Shown: positions 1-7,098, counted from the stretch's first letter. The stretch: 10,119 nt of DNA from DASVEE01 sp036399695 (GCA_036399695.1 DASWMP010000308.1:1-10119), one strand, 5' to 3'. The notes: generated by a model not told the origin, from the sequence alone. Numbers and translations: made by a program.

Positions 1-22
1 GCTCTGGTACACGTATAAGAGA

Positions 23-42
23 GCGGTGGCCTTCGCCACCGC
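23..42 (-). terminator. Hairpin, candidate terminator of the 78-aa gene
   Basis: A perfect 8-bp stem (gcggtggc paired with gccaccgc) closes a 4-base loop. On the minus strand it lies 34 bases after the TAA of the small gene ending at 77. It is followed by TCTCTTATAC, a weak T-rich tail. Position and shape fit an intrinsic terminator, but the U-tract is poor, so efficiency is uncertain. Confidence 0.5.
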
Positions 43-76
43 ACTCCAAGATCAGAACGCTCAGAAATACGCCGCC

Positions 77-313
77 TTACGACTGCGACGTCGCTTCTAC
101 GTGCAGGATCTTTTTGAGCGCGTCGATGTTCGGGTCGACGAACACGCGGCCATCGACTTCCACGGCCGGGTCATCACCAAAATGATGCGTGTTCGAATCT
201 GTCAGCCGCGCTTCGGTGCGTACGAGCTCGTGCTCGACGCGAAACTGGTTCAGAAAGCCTGCAATCAGGCTCGTTTTATGTTTTTTAGTACCGGGGAAGA
301 ACCGTACGGTCAT
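77..313 (-). CDS. Small cysteine-free protein, possible glutaredoxin/thioredoxin-like fold
   Basis: This is a 78-aa protein of unproven function. An in-frame ATG lies 30 bases further upstream (343), but the ATG at 313 has a strong purine-rich Shine-Dalgarno (GGGAGGGGGAG, about 7 bases of spacing), and that region would be coding if the longer start were used, so 313 is preferred. The layout suggests a small thioredoxin-like fold: strand (TVRFFPG), helix (KTSLIAGFLNQF), strand (VEHELVRTEA), then a Pro at the usual cis-Pro place (DDPAVEVDGRVFV), a hairpin, and a last helix (IDALKKIL). It has no cysteine: TKKHKT stands where a CxxC would be. If the fold is right it cannot do dithiol chemistry and may be a structural or binding relative. 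The fold is inference from the pattern; that the gene is real is better supported by its codon pattern and ribosome site. It is separated from the metalloprotease upstream by a hairpin and a possible promoter, so it may be its own unit. Confidence 0.65.
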   Translation of the reverse strand: MTVRFFPGTKKHKTSLIAGFLNQFRVEHELVRTEARLTDSNTHHFGDDPAVEVDGRVFVDPNIDALKKILHVEATSQS

Positions 314-316
314 CGC

Positions 317-326
317 TCCCCCTCCC
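317..326 (-). promoter_or_regulatory. Strong ribosome binding site that sets the start at 313
   Basis: The minus strand reads GGGAGGGGGA ending 3 bases before the ATG, with the GGAGG core spaced 7 bases. It lies downstream of the other in-frame ATG at 343, so it supports the shorter protein. Confidence 0.65.
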
Positions 327-364
327 TTCCACACATGGGTCATCTTTTTTTACGGATGGACGAC

Positions 365-394
365 AAGGTACCGCCACGTCTGCATTGAAGTCAA
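365..394 (-). promoter_or_regulatory. Weak candidate promoter for the 78-aa gene
   Basis: The minus strand has TTGACT (394 to 389), one base off the sigma-70 -35 consensus, and after 18 bases TACCTT (370 to 365), a poor -10. A start near 358 would give a leader of about 45 bases. The -35 overlaps one arm of an 8-bp inverted repeat (383-390 with 422-429), which could be an operator. This is weak evidence from consensus matching alone. Confidence 0.22.
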
Positions 395-464
395 ATAACG
401 TCCGGTGACGTCCACGTAAAGCTTCAATGAGCGAAAGACATGCCCATCAGTCGTGGAAGGGATT

Positions 465-493
465 GGAGCGCCGGCAGGAGGCGCCGGCGCTCC
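465..493 (-). terminator. GC-rich hairpin after the metalloprotease gene
   Basis: A perfect 11-bp stem (ggagcgccggc with gccggcgctcc) closes a 7-base loop, starting 9 bases after the metalloprotease stop codon. On the minus strand the following bases are AATCCCTTCC, not a U-tract. It may therefore stabilise the mRNA 3' end or act in a Rho-dependent or atypical terminator rather than a classical intrinsic one. The rest of the gap from 314 to 501 holds only the possible promoter and leader described separately. Confidence 0.55.
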
Positions 494-501
494 TTTCAGG
501 A

Positions 502-2415
502 TCACCTCACGACCGCCTGCGGCTGCAGGGCCGCGGACCAGAGACTGCTCGAGCCCTCTCCCCGATAGGCGGAGTAGAGCAGCCCGTTGTACGGCGCCAG
601 CCCGAGCGCGGCGGACGTCTGGGCACCGTTCTCCGTCGTAACCTCCGTCTGCGCCAGCCAGGTCGTGCCGTCGAAGGCGCAGCTCCAGATGTTGTCGCTG
701 CTCTCCCCTCGGTAGACCATCCACAGGTGATCGCCGAGGACGCCGATGCGCGGCGCCGCCGACGTCTTCGCGCCGTTGATGGTCGTGATCTCCGTCTGGG
801 CGCTCCAGGTCGTCCCGTCGAAGCTGCAGCACCAGATGTTCGACGAATCGGAGCCGCGGTAGACGACCCAGAGCTTCCCGCCATAGACCGCCAGTCCCGG
901 GCTCTCGGAGGTCGTGGCGCTATTGGAGTCCGTGATGTTCGTCTGCGCGCTCCAGTTCGAGCCGTCGAACGAGCAGGCCCACAGGTCGGAGAGATCTTCA
1001 TGCTTGCCGCGATAGACCATCCAGAGCTTCCCCTGGAACTCGACCAGCGACGGCGTGCGCGAGGTCTCGGCGTCATTCTCGTCCGTCACCTTCGTCTGAT
1101 CGCCCCACGAGGAGCCGTCGTACGCGGACGCGTAGAGTTTCGACGAGTTGGAGCCTCGATAGGCGATCCAGAGCTTCCCGCCGTAGGCGGCGAGACCCGG
1201 CGCGTACGAGCTTTCGGCGTCATTCTGGTCCGTGATCTCGGTCTGGCCGCCCCACGTCGAGCCGTCGAACGCCGCTGCCCAGAGATTGTTCGACGAGCCC
1301 GAGCCGAGATACGCCATCCAGAGCTTGCCGCCGTAGACCGCCAGCGACGGCGCGTCGGACGACTCGGCGTCGTTCTGGGACGTGATGTCCGTCTGCGCCG
1401 ACCAGGCGTTCCAGCCGATCTGCCGCCGCGAGTACGAGCAGATCTGGAGGTCGTTGTGGTCCATGAGGCACTTGAGGTGCTCGCCCGGGCAGTTCACGCA
1501 GTTGCCGTTCGGCGCGTTGAGGTACCCGTGCGTGCTGTTGCACGTGCAGTTCGAGTCGCCGTATTCGTCCTGCGCGCCGAAGATGTGGCCGCTCTCGTGG
1601 GCGAACGTGCGGTGGATGTTGCCCGATCCCCAGCCGTCGTTGTCGTAGGAGATGACCAGCCGCTCGCCGCTGGAGTAGGCGGAGTGCCCGAGCGGGTACT
1701 TGGTGACGTAGGCGACGTAGCCCCAGTCGATGCCCGGCTGATCCTGAAGGGCCTCCGCATACTGCACGGAGCCCGCACGATTGGGGCTGTAGCCGAGTTG
1801 CGCCAGCGCGGGATCGCGCCACACCGCTTCGCACTGTTCGTACGTGGGGCAGCTCGCCGGCGGCGCCGCCGTGACGTCGACGATGTTGCGCTCGATGTCG
1901 AACGTCAGTCCCGCTTCCGGGTTCGCCCCGGCCAGAAAGTCGGCGCCGGAGACCACCTGCACGGTGATGGTGTCGATCTCGTCGTCGTCGAACTGGAGGT
2001 CGTACTGCGACGGTCCGCCGACGATCACCAGACCGACGGCGACGTGGCCGGTCATGATGAGGCTCGTCGGCGTGCCGGACGAGAGCTGCGTTTTGAAGAG
2101 CTTACGTACCTCCGCCGATTCCTCGGCGCAGTGCGGCGGCTCGAACCCCGGCGCGTCCCACGGGAGCCCGTTTCCCCGCGGCGCCGACCGCACCACCGCC
2201 TGGCTGCGCCGGAACACGCGCACCATGCGCGCCGACGCGGGGTCATTCTCGTCCGCCGCACTGGCCGCCTGCAGGCCACTCCCGTCGAAGGTGCCGGGAA
2301 CGCGCGCGATGAGGAACCCGTCCGGCAAGCGCGCGGTCACGCGCGCTCCCCGCTCACGCAACTCGCTCTCGGCAGCGGCCCTATCGGATGTTTTGAACAG
2401 CAAAGTTCTGTACAT
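502..2415 (-). CDS. Zinc metalloprotease fused to a six-repeat beta-propeller-like domain
   Basis: This is a 637-aa predicted zinc endopeptidase. Residues 1-75 form a beta-alpha-beta-looking segment that could be a propeptide. Residues 115-335 hold the catalytic part: H273-E-S-G-H277 with G280 and D283 (pattern HExxHxxGxxDEY) gives the zinc-binding and catalytic residues, and C316-L-M318-D looks like a metzincin Met-turn. Eight cysteines (189, 195, 290, 292, 306, 309, 316, 326) crowd this part and could form disulfides. Residues 338-637 are six repeats of 49-52 aa with the pattern LW-x-Y-R-G, then F-D-G, then W-x-x-Q-T, typical of propeller blades in lectin-like or sialidase-like domains, and suggest attachment to a glycan or protein target. 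The start at 2415 is set by AAGGAG 8 bases upstream; the open frame continues further but runs into the neighbouring gene. Oddly, no Sec or Tat signal or lipobox is visible although the domains look extracellular. The exact peptidase family is not certain; the motif resembles M7 (snapalysin) and M64-like patterns. Confidence 0.88.
   Translation of the reverse strand: MYRTLLFKTSDRAAAESELRERGARVTARLPDGFLIARVPGTFDGSGLQAASAADENDPASARMVRVFRRSQAVVRSAPRGNGLPWDAPGFEPPHCAEESAEVRKLFKTQLSSGTPTSLIMTGHVAVGLVIVGGPSQYDLQFDDDEIDTITVQVVSGADFLAGANPEAGLTFDIERNIVDVTAAPPASCPTYEQCEAVWRDPALAQLGYSPNRAGSVQYAEALQDQPGIDWGYVAYVTKYPLGHSAYSSGERLVISYDNDGWGSGNIHRTFAHESGHIFGAQDEYGDSNCTCNSTHGYLNAPNGNCVNCPGEHLKCLMDHNDLQICSYSRRQIGWNAWSAQTDITSQNDAESSDAPSLAVYGGKLWMAYLGSGSSNNLWAAAFDGSTWGGQTEITDQNDAESSYAPGLAAYGGKLWIAYRGSNSSKLYASAYDGSSWGDQTKVTDENDAETSRTPSLVEFQGKLWMVYRGKHEDLSDLWACSFDGSNWSAQTNITDSNSATTSESPGLAVYGGKLWVVYRGSDSSNIWCCSFDGTTWSAQTEITTINGAKTSAAPRIGVLGDHLWMVYRGESSDNIWSCAFDGTTWLAQTEVTTENGAQTSAALGLAPYNGLLYSAYRGEGSSSLWSAALQPQAVVR
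505..1404 (-). repeat. Six in-gene tandem repeats encoding propeller blades
   Basis: The units are: blade 1 1404-1255, blade 2 1254-1108, blade 3 1107-955, blade 4 954-808, blade 5 807-661, blade 6 660-505. Each is about 147-156 bases. Conserved positions per blade are W at the start, QT, a small/acidic stretch (NDAESS or NGAKTS), GGKLW, Y-R-G and FDG. Blade 6 is the most divergent (YNGLLYSAYRG, and no FDG), as expected of a terminal unit. The protein-level repeat explains the DNA repetition, so this is not a CRISPR or satellite array. Confidence 0.85.
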
Positions 2416-2423
2416 GGTGCTCA

Positions 2424-2429
2424 CTCCTT
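2424..2429 (-). promoter_or_regulatory. Ribosome binding site that sets the metalloprotease start
   Basis: The minus strand reads AAGGAG, 8 bases before the ATG at 2415. It comes just after a polypurine run (GAGAGAGAAAAAAAGGAG). It rules out the longer open frame that extends back into the phosphodiesterase gene. Confidence 0.75.
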
Positions 2430-2454
2430 TTTTTCTCTCTCTCGGGTGATTGGG

Positions 2455-2518
2455 CGATGGGACAGATGGGAGCCACCGCATAGGTCCTATCGGTCCCATG
2501 GGTCCCATCGCGTGGCTC
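2455..2518 (-). repeat. Nested inverted repeat with 9-bp tandem units between two genes
   Basis: Three adjacent 9-bp units fit the pattern nGGTCCyAT (2482-2490, 2491-2499, 2500-2508). A perfect 9-bp inverted repeat pairs cgatgggac (2455-2463) with gtcccatcg (2502-2510). A second, competing pair joins gagccaccgc (2470-2479) to gcgtggctc (2510-2518) with one bulged base. The element begins one base after the phosphodiesterase stop codon and ends about 25 bases before the ribosome site of the metalloprotease. It could act as a terminator or attenuator, stabilise RNA ends, or be a copy of an interspersed repeat family. Its function is unknown. Confidence 0.6.
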
Positions 2519-2519
2519 T

Positions 2520-3467
2520 CTACTGACAGGTTCCGCGCGGCGCGGCGGTAAACGGCGCACTGCCGTTCCCCACGAACGCCCAGGAGTTGCTTTTCACCTT
2601 GTCGGTGGCCAGGACGTTCACGGCGGCGCGTTGCGCGCTCGTCCAGCTTCCGGAGTCGTTCATCACCCAGGCGCGGGTCACGAAACCTGTCGCGCTTTGC
2701 GCGCGCACGGCGAGATCGCACCAGCCGCTGCTGCCGTAGTCGATGTTGATGAAGACGCGGTTGCCGTTCGTGTACGGCGCCCTGGCCGGGTCGTTGCCGG
2801 CGGTGCGCTGGTCCCAGTCCACGAAGGCCAGCCGGTTGCGTGTGTCGGCCGACAGGTATTCGCGGCGGCGGCGGACGCTCGTGTCGCCGTCGGCGCCGCT
2901 GAAGACGAGGATGAACTTGTTCTTCAGTTGCGCGAGCGTGGGCCAGCCGTACTGCCGGGCGCCGGCGAGGAGCGTGACCGCATCGCGCTGCAGCGCGCCC
3001 GGCGTGAAGAGGTTCTCGCGGCCGAGTGCCTGCACGAACTGCTCTTCGACCTTGCGCGCGTAGGTGGCGTCGTCACCCGGCGCGTTCTTCAGGTCCATGA
3101 TCACGGTGACGACGTCGTGGCTCGGATTGGCGCGCGCCCAGTTCCGGAGGATCGTCAGTCCGTCGAGGAGCGTCGTGTTCTTCCAGTCGTACGTCGAATC
3201 GTGCTGGACGGAGCTGGCCCAGTTGTCGTCCGGGCCGAGGTACTCGTTCGAGAGCGCCAGATCGAGCTCCACGCTGCGGCAGCCTGCCTGATAGGGTTGC
3301 GCGGGATTGAACAGCAGCGACTCGGGGAGCGTCTCGGCGCGGTCGACCGAGTTGTGCGACGACTTCTGCTGCACCGTGTTGAACGGAAGGGTGTCGACGG
3401 ATTGTGCGGCCGCCCCGGCTGCGAACAGACAGAGCACGGCCATGACCGTCAGGATGCGGTTCGTCAT
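2520..3467 (-). CDS. Secreted PI-PLC-like phosphodiesterase (Ca-dependent type)
   Basis: This 315-aa protein has a clear Sec signal peptide: residues 1-21 with a hydrophobic core VMAVLCLFAAG and a likely cut after AAA before QS. The rest looks like the TIM-barrel PLC-like phosphodiesterase superfamily, closest to the Ca-dependent phosphoinositide-specific PLC branch. The evidence is QQKSSHNS (H38, N39) at the first strand, GCRSVELDL (E67, D69) at the second, VQHD (H89) as a likely second catalytic His, and TVIMDLK (D125, K127) on a following strand. These are the usual metal and catalytic positions, but the assignment is from memory of the family pattern. The substrate (phosphoinositide, another phosphodiester, or a glycan-phosphate) cannot be read from the sequence. 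C63, C250 and C314 could allow disulfides after export. The start at 3467 follows GAGAGG by 5 bases; a second ATG four bases upstream is in another frame. It begins 35 bases after the exporter gene with no visible terminator, so co-transcription is likely. Confidence 0.8.
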   Translation of the reverse strand: MTNRILTVMAVLCLFAAGAAAQSVDTLPFNTVQQKSSHNSVDRAETLPESLLFNPAQPYQAGCRSVELDLALSNEYLGPDDNWASSVQHDSTYDWKNTTLLDGLTILRNWARANPSHDVVTVIMDLKNAPGDDATYARKVEEQFVQALGRENLFTPGALQRDAVTLLAGARQYGWPTLAQLKNKFILVFSGADGDTSVRRRREYLSADTRNRLAFVDWDQRTAGNDPARAPYTNGNRVFINIDYGSSGWCDLAVRAQSATGFVTRAWVMNDSGSWTSAQRAAVNVLATDKVKSNSWAFVGNGSAPFTAAPRGTCQ

Positions 3468-3502
3468 TCATACCTCTCTGGATGAAGTTGTGGAGGGGAA
3501 CG

Positions 3503-5347
3503 TCAGGCGAGGACTGCTTCGCGGTACTGCACTTCATACAGACGGCGATAGAGGCCGCCCGTGTGCATCAGCTCTTCGTGTGTCCCGCGCTCACGGATCT
3601 CACCGTGATGGAAGACGAGGATCGTATCGGCCGAACGGATCGTCGAGAGACGATGCGCGATCACGATCGAGGTCCGCCCTTCGAGCAGCGTCTGGATCGC
3701 CTCCTGGATGAGGCGTTCCGTTTCGGTGTCGATCGACGACGTTGCTTCGTCGAGGATCAGCACCGGCGGATTGAACGCGAGCGCGCGCGCAAACGAGAGC
3801 AGTTGCTTCTCCCCCACCGACAGCCCCGCGCCACGTTCCCGCACCTGCGCCGCATAGCCTTGGGGCAGCCGCGAGATGAAACGGTCCGCCTGCACGCGCA
3901 TCGCCGCGGTGCGGACGGCCTCGTCGCCGATCGCCGGATCGCCGAGAGAAATGTTCTCGCCGATCGTGCCGGTGAAGAGAAAAAAGTCCTGCTGCACTAT
4001 TGCAAAGAGCCGTCGCAGAGATGCGAGCTTGTAACGCCGGATGTCGACACCGTTGATCAGGATTTCGCCACGTTGCACTTCGTAGAACCGGAGCAGGAGT
4101 GACGTGATCGTCGTCTTCCCCGCGCCGGTGTGGCCGACGAGTGCCACCCGCTCGCCACGTGCAACGCGGAAGGAGATGTTCTTCAACACCCACTCTTCTT
4201 CGTTGTACGCAAAGTAGACGTTACGAAATTCGATCGTGTGAAGCTCGTTCACTTCGAGCTCGCCCGCGTCTTCGATCTTCACCGGCGTGTCGAGCAGTTT
4301 GAAGATCCGCTCGCTCGCGGCCATCGCTGCCTGCAGGATGTTGTACTTCTCCGACAGGTCCGAGATCGGCTCGTAGAAGCGCTGCGCGTACTGGAAGAAC
4401 GCGATCAGCACGCCGATCGACATCGCTCCCTGGATGACCTGCCCGCCGCCGTACCAGACGATCAGCGCCACGCCCACGGTCTGAATCAACTCGATGACCG
4501 GGTAGAAGATCGAGTAGTAGAAGACCGACTCGATGTTCGCGTCGCGATGCCGTTCGTTCAGCTCGTCGAACTTCTGCGCTTCCCGCTCTTCGCGGTTGAA
4601 GAGCTGCACGGTCGACATGCCGCTGATGTGCTCCTGCAGGAAGGCGTTGATCGCGGCGATCCGCACGCGCACTTTCCTGTAGGTGACGCGCGCCCCGCGG
4701 CGGAACCAGATCGACACCAGGATGATGAACGGGGTGATGGAGAAGAGGACGAGCGCGAGCTGCCAGTCCATCCAGAACAGCACGCCCACGATGCCGAGCA
4801 GCACGAAGATGTCGCCGAAGATGGCCACGAAGCCGGCGGTGAACAGCTCGTTGAGCGCGTCCACGTCCGTCGTCACGCGCGTCATCAGGCGGCCGACGGG
4901 ATGGCGGTCGTAATACTGCACGTCGAGCTTCTGCAGGTGGGTGAAGATCTGTTTGCGGAGGTCGTACTGGACGTACTGCCCCATCAGGTTCATCAGCACC
5001 ATCTGCGTGTAGAGGACGAGGAAGCCGAGCACCAGCGTCCCGAGGTACAGACCGGCCGCGACGTTGATGCCGGTCAGCGCGTCGAGCGTGTAGCCGTGCG
5101 AGGTCAGCCAGGCACCCAGCGACTTGCTGACACCGTTCGGCTCCGCGCCCCCCATCGGCTTGACGAAGAGATCGATGGCGATGGCGATGATGGCCGGTCC
5201 GGACAGCTCGAAAAGCGACGAGAAGATCACGAGCAGCACCGAGAAGCTGGCCCGCCAGCGGTACGGCTTGAGATACCCGAGGAGCCGCCAGGTGAGCTGG
5301 CGGTCGAAGGCTTTGACTCCTTCGTCTTCTTGACGCTCTTCCGCCAT
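3503..5347 (-). CDS. ABC exporter subunit with degenerate signature motif (heterodimer partner 2)
   Basis: This is a 614-aa half-transporter: a six-helix membrane domain (about residues 30-325) followed by a nucleotide-binding domain (370-610). It shows an A-loop Tyr (Y381), Walker A GHTGAGKT (405-412), Q-loop (VQQD, 451-454), Walker B ILDE with the catalytic Glu E534, and the switch His H565. The signature is LSVGE (509-513) instead of LSGGQ. In heterodimeric type IV exporters such as BmrCD, LmrCD and TM287/288, the subunit with a full Walker B carries the altered signature, which faces the partner's inactive site. This protein fits that role. The likely substrate class is drugs or lipids across the inner membrane, but the sequence does not tell. 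Its ATG overlaps the partner's stop by one base (TGATG), and GGAGGAG lies 8 bases upstream, so translation is probably coupled and the two made in equal amounts. A 23-residue soluble N-terminus precedes the first helix. Confidence 0.95.
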   Translation of the reverse strand: MAEERQEDEGVKAFDRQLTWRLLGYLKPYRWRASFSVLLVIFSSLFELSGPAIIAIAIDLFVKPMGGAEPNGVSKSLGAWLTSHGYTLDALTGINVAAGLYLGTLVLGFLVLYTQMVLMNLMGQYVQYDLRKQIFTHLQKLDVQYYDRHPVGRLMTRVTTDVDALNELFTAGFVAIFGDIFVLLGIVGVLFWMDWQLALVLFSITPFIILVSIWFRRGARVTYRKVRVRIAAINAFLQEHISGMSTVQLFNREEREAQKFDELNERHRDANIESVFYYSIFYPVIELIQTVGVALIVWYGGGQVIQGAMSIGVLIAFFQYAQRFYEPISDLSEKYNILQAAMAASERIFKLLDTPVKIEDAGELEVNELHTIEFRNVYFAYNEEEWVLKNISFRVARGERVALVGHTGAGKTTITSLLLRFYEVQRGEILINGVDIRRYKLASLRRLFAIVQQDFFLFTGTIGENISLGDPAIGDEAVRTAAMRVQADRFISRLPQGYAAQVRERGAGLSVGEKQLLSFARALAFNPPVLILDEATSSIDTETERLIQEAIQTLLEGRTSIVIAHRLSTIRSADTILVFHHGEIRERGTHEELMHTGGLYRRLYEVQYREAVLA

Positions 5348-7086
5348 CAGGCGATCTCCTCCAGCTCGCTCTCGATGGTCTGGCGGCGATAGAGGTCGGC
5401 GTAGTAGCCGTTCTTCGCCAGCAGCTCGTCATGCGTCCCTCGCTCCACGATGCGGCCGTCGCCCAGGACCACGATGTGGTCGGCGTCTTTCACCGAGGAG
5501 ACGCGATGCGAGACGATCAGCACCGTCCTCCCCTGCCGCACCATCCGCAACGATTCGAGGATCCGCTCCTCGGTCTGCGTATCGACGGCGCTGAGCGAAT
5601 CGTCGAGCAGCAGGATCAGCGGCTCGCGGATCAGCGCGCGGGCGATGGCGGTGCGCTGCTTCTGCCCGCCCGACAGCGTGATGCCCCGCTCTCCGATGAT
5701 CGTGGAGAGCCCCTGCGGGAACGAGGCGACGTCGGACGTGAGACCGGCCAGGCGCGCGGCCTCGTCGACGTCCTGGTCGTTCGCATCGGCCCGGCCGAAG
5801 CGGATGTTCTCCGCGATCGATTCGGAAAAGAGGAACGTCTCCTGCGGCACCATGCCGATCCACTCGCGCAGGTGGCGCGTCGGGATCGTCTCCAGCGGCC
5901 GGCCGTCGAGGAAGATCGTGCCCGGGGGCGGCTCGAAGGTGCGCGTCAGCAGCGCCAGGAGCGTCGACTTGCCGCTGCCGGTGCGGCCGACGATGCCCAC
6001 CGTCTGCCCGTGCTGGATCGTCAGGTTGATGTCGTGCAGGACCGGCTTGGCGCCGGTGTAGGCGAACGTGAGATCGCGGATCTCGACGTCGCCGCGCGCT
6101 CCTTGGTCCACCGGCGAACGGTCATCCACCGAGTCGGGGGCCACGGACCAGATGTCGTGCAGCCGCTGCATGGAGGCCATGCCGCGCTGCACGAGGTTGA
6201 TGACCCAGCCGAGGGCGATCAGCGGCCAGATCATCCGGCCGAGGTAGAACTGGAAGGCCACGAAGGCGCCGATGCTCAGCGTGCCGCCGATGATGCGGCG
6301 GCTGCCCATGAAGAAGACGACCACGAACATGACGCCGATGAGGGCGTGCAGCGCCGGATAGAACGTCGCGGTGAGGCGGATGAGCGAGCGGTTGCGCTCC
6401 ACGTACTCCCGGTTCATCCGCTTGAACGTCTCGACCTCCTGCGCCTCCTGGGTGAAGGCGCGCACGACGCGGACACCGGCCAGATTCTCCTGCACGCGCG
6501 CCGAGATGTCGCCGAAGTAGTCCTGCACCGCCTTGAAGCGGACGTGGATGCGCTGGCCGAAGGTCTTGACCATGCCGGCCACGACCGGGACGGCCATCAG
6601 GGAGATCAGGGCCATCGTGGCGTCGATGCGCAGCATCATGATGAAGGCGCCGGCGACGACGAGGATGGACGAGAACGAGTGCATCACCGCCGGCCCGATG
6701 AGCATGCGCACGGACGAGAGGTCGTTCGTGGCCCGGGACATGAGGTCGCCGGTGCGCTGGTCCTGGTAGAAGCGGAGCGGCAACCTCTGCAGGTGCTGGT
6801 AGAAGTCGTTCCGCATGTCGTATTCGATGTGCCGGGAAGCGCCGATGATGATCCAGCGCTGGGCGTACAGGAACACCCCTTCGACCGCCGCCGCCCCGAT
6901 GAGCAGGAGCCCGTACCGGATCAGCACCCCGCGGGAGAACGCCTGCGAAAGCTCGTTGACGGCGTTCCCGATGATGAGCGGCTTGAGCAGCGAAAAGACC
7001 GCCGACCCGACGACACACAATGCCCCGAAGATGAGCCGCGCTCTGTACAGCCCGAAGTAATGAAAGAGACGGCGGATGGGGGTCAT
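5347..7086 (-). CDS. ABC exporter subunit with Asp in place of catalytic Glu (heterodimer partner 1)
   Basis: This is a 579-aa half-transporter with six membrane helices (about 15-305) and a nucleotide-binding domain (333-575). Visible motifs are the A-loop Y343, Walker A GRTGSGKST (367-375), Q-loop Q415, a canonical signature LSGGQ (471-475), Walker B LILLLDD with D495, and the switch His H527. The residue after the Walker B Asp is D496 where an active ABC protein has Glu. This is the hallmark of the degenerate-site subunit of BmrC/TM287-like heterodimers, so the pair should have one working and one regulatory ATP site. An in-frame TAG lies six codons before the ATG, so this start is close to forced. 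No Shine-Dalgarno is visible before it; only CCCCCTCACCAG precedes it. A TAGAAT -10-like box 13 bases upstream suggests a very short leader or leaderless start. The following subunit overlaps by one base. Confidence 0.95.
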   Translation of the reverse strand: MTPIRRLFHYFGLYRARLIFGALCVVGSAVFSLLKPLIIGNAVNELSQAFSRGVLIRYGLLLIGAAAVEGVFLYAQRWIIIGASRHIEYDMRNDFYQHLQRLPLRFYQDQRTGDLMSRATNDLSSVRMLIGPAVMHSFSSILVVAGAFIMMLRIDATMALISLMAVPVVAGMVKTFGQRIHVRFKAVQDYFGDISARVQENLAGVRVVRAFTQEAQEVETFKRMNREYVERNRSLIRLTATFYPALHALIGVMFVVVFFMGSRRIIGGTLSIGAFVAFQFYLGRMIWPLIALGWVINLVQRGMASMQRLHDIWSVAPDSVDDRSPVDQGARGDVEIRDLTFAYTGAKPVLHDINLTIQHGQTVGIVGRTGSGKSTLLALLTRTFEPPPGTIFLDGRPLETIPTRHLREWIGMVPQETFLFSESIAENIRFGRADANDQDVDEAARLAGLTSDVASFPQGLSTIIGERGITLSGGQKQRTAIARALIREPLILLLDDSLSAVDTQTEERILESLRMVRQGRTVLIVSHRVSSVKDADHIVVLGDGRIVERGTHDELLAKNGYYADLYRRQTIESELEEIA

Positions 7087-7098
7087 CTGGTGAGGGGG

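Noticed and set aside
505..1404. Possible CRISPR or satellite array
   Set aside because: The repeats are about 150 bases, divergent, in frame, and explained by propeller blades in one protein.
427..2526. A 699-aa open frame on the plus strand
   Set aside because: It lies opposite the metalloprotease, is dominated by Arg, Val, Ala and Glu low-complexity sequence, and shows no domain. It is a stop-poor shadow frame of GC-rich coding DNA.
3503..7086. The exporter as a type I secretion system for the metalloprotease
   Set aside because: No membrane-fusion protein, no TolC-like protein, no peptidase C39 domain and no glycine-rich RTX repeats are seen; the asymmetric sites fit a multidrug or lipid exporter.
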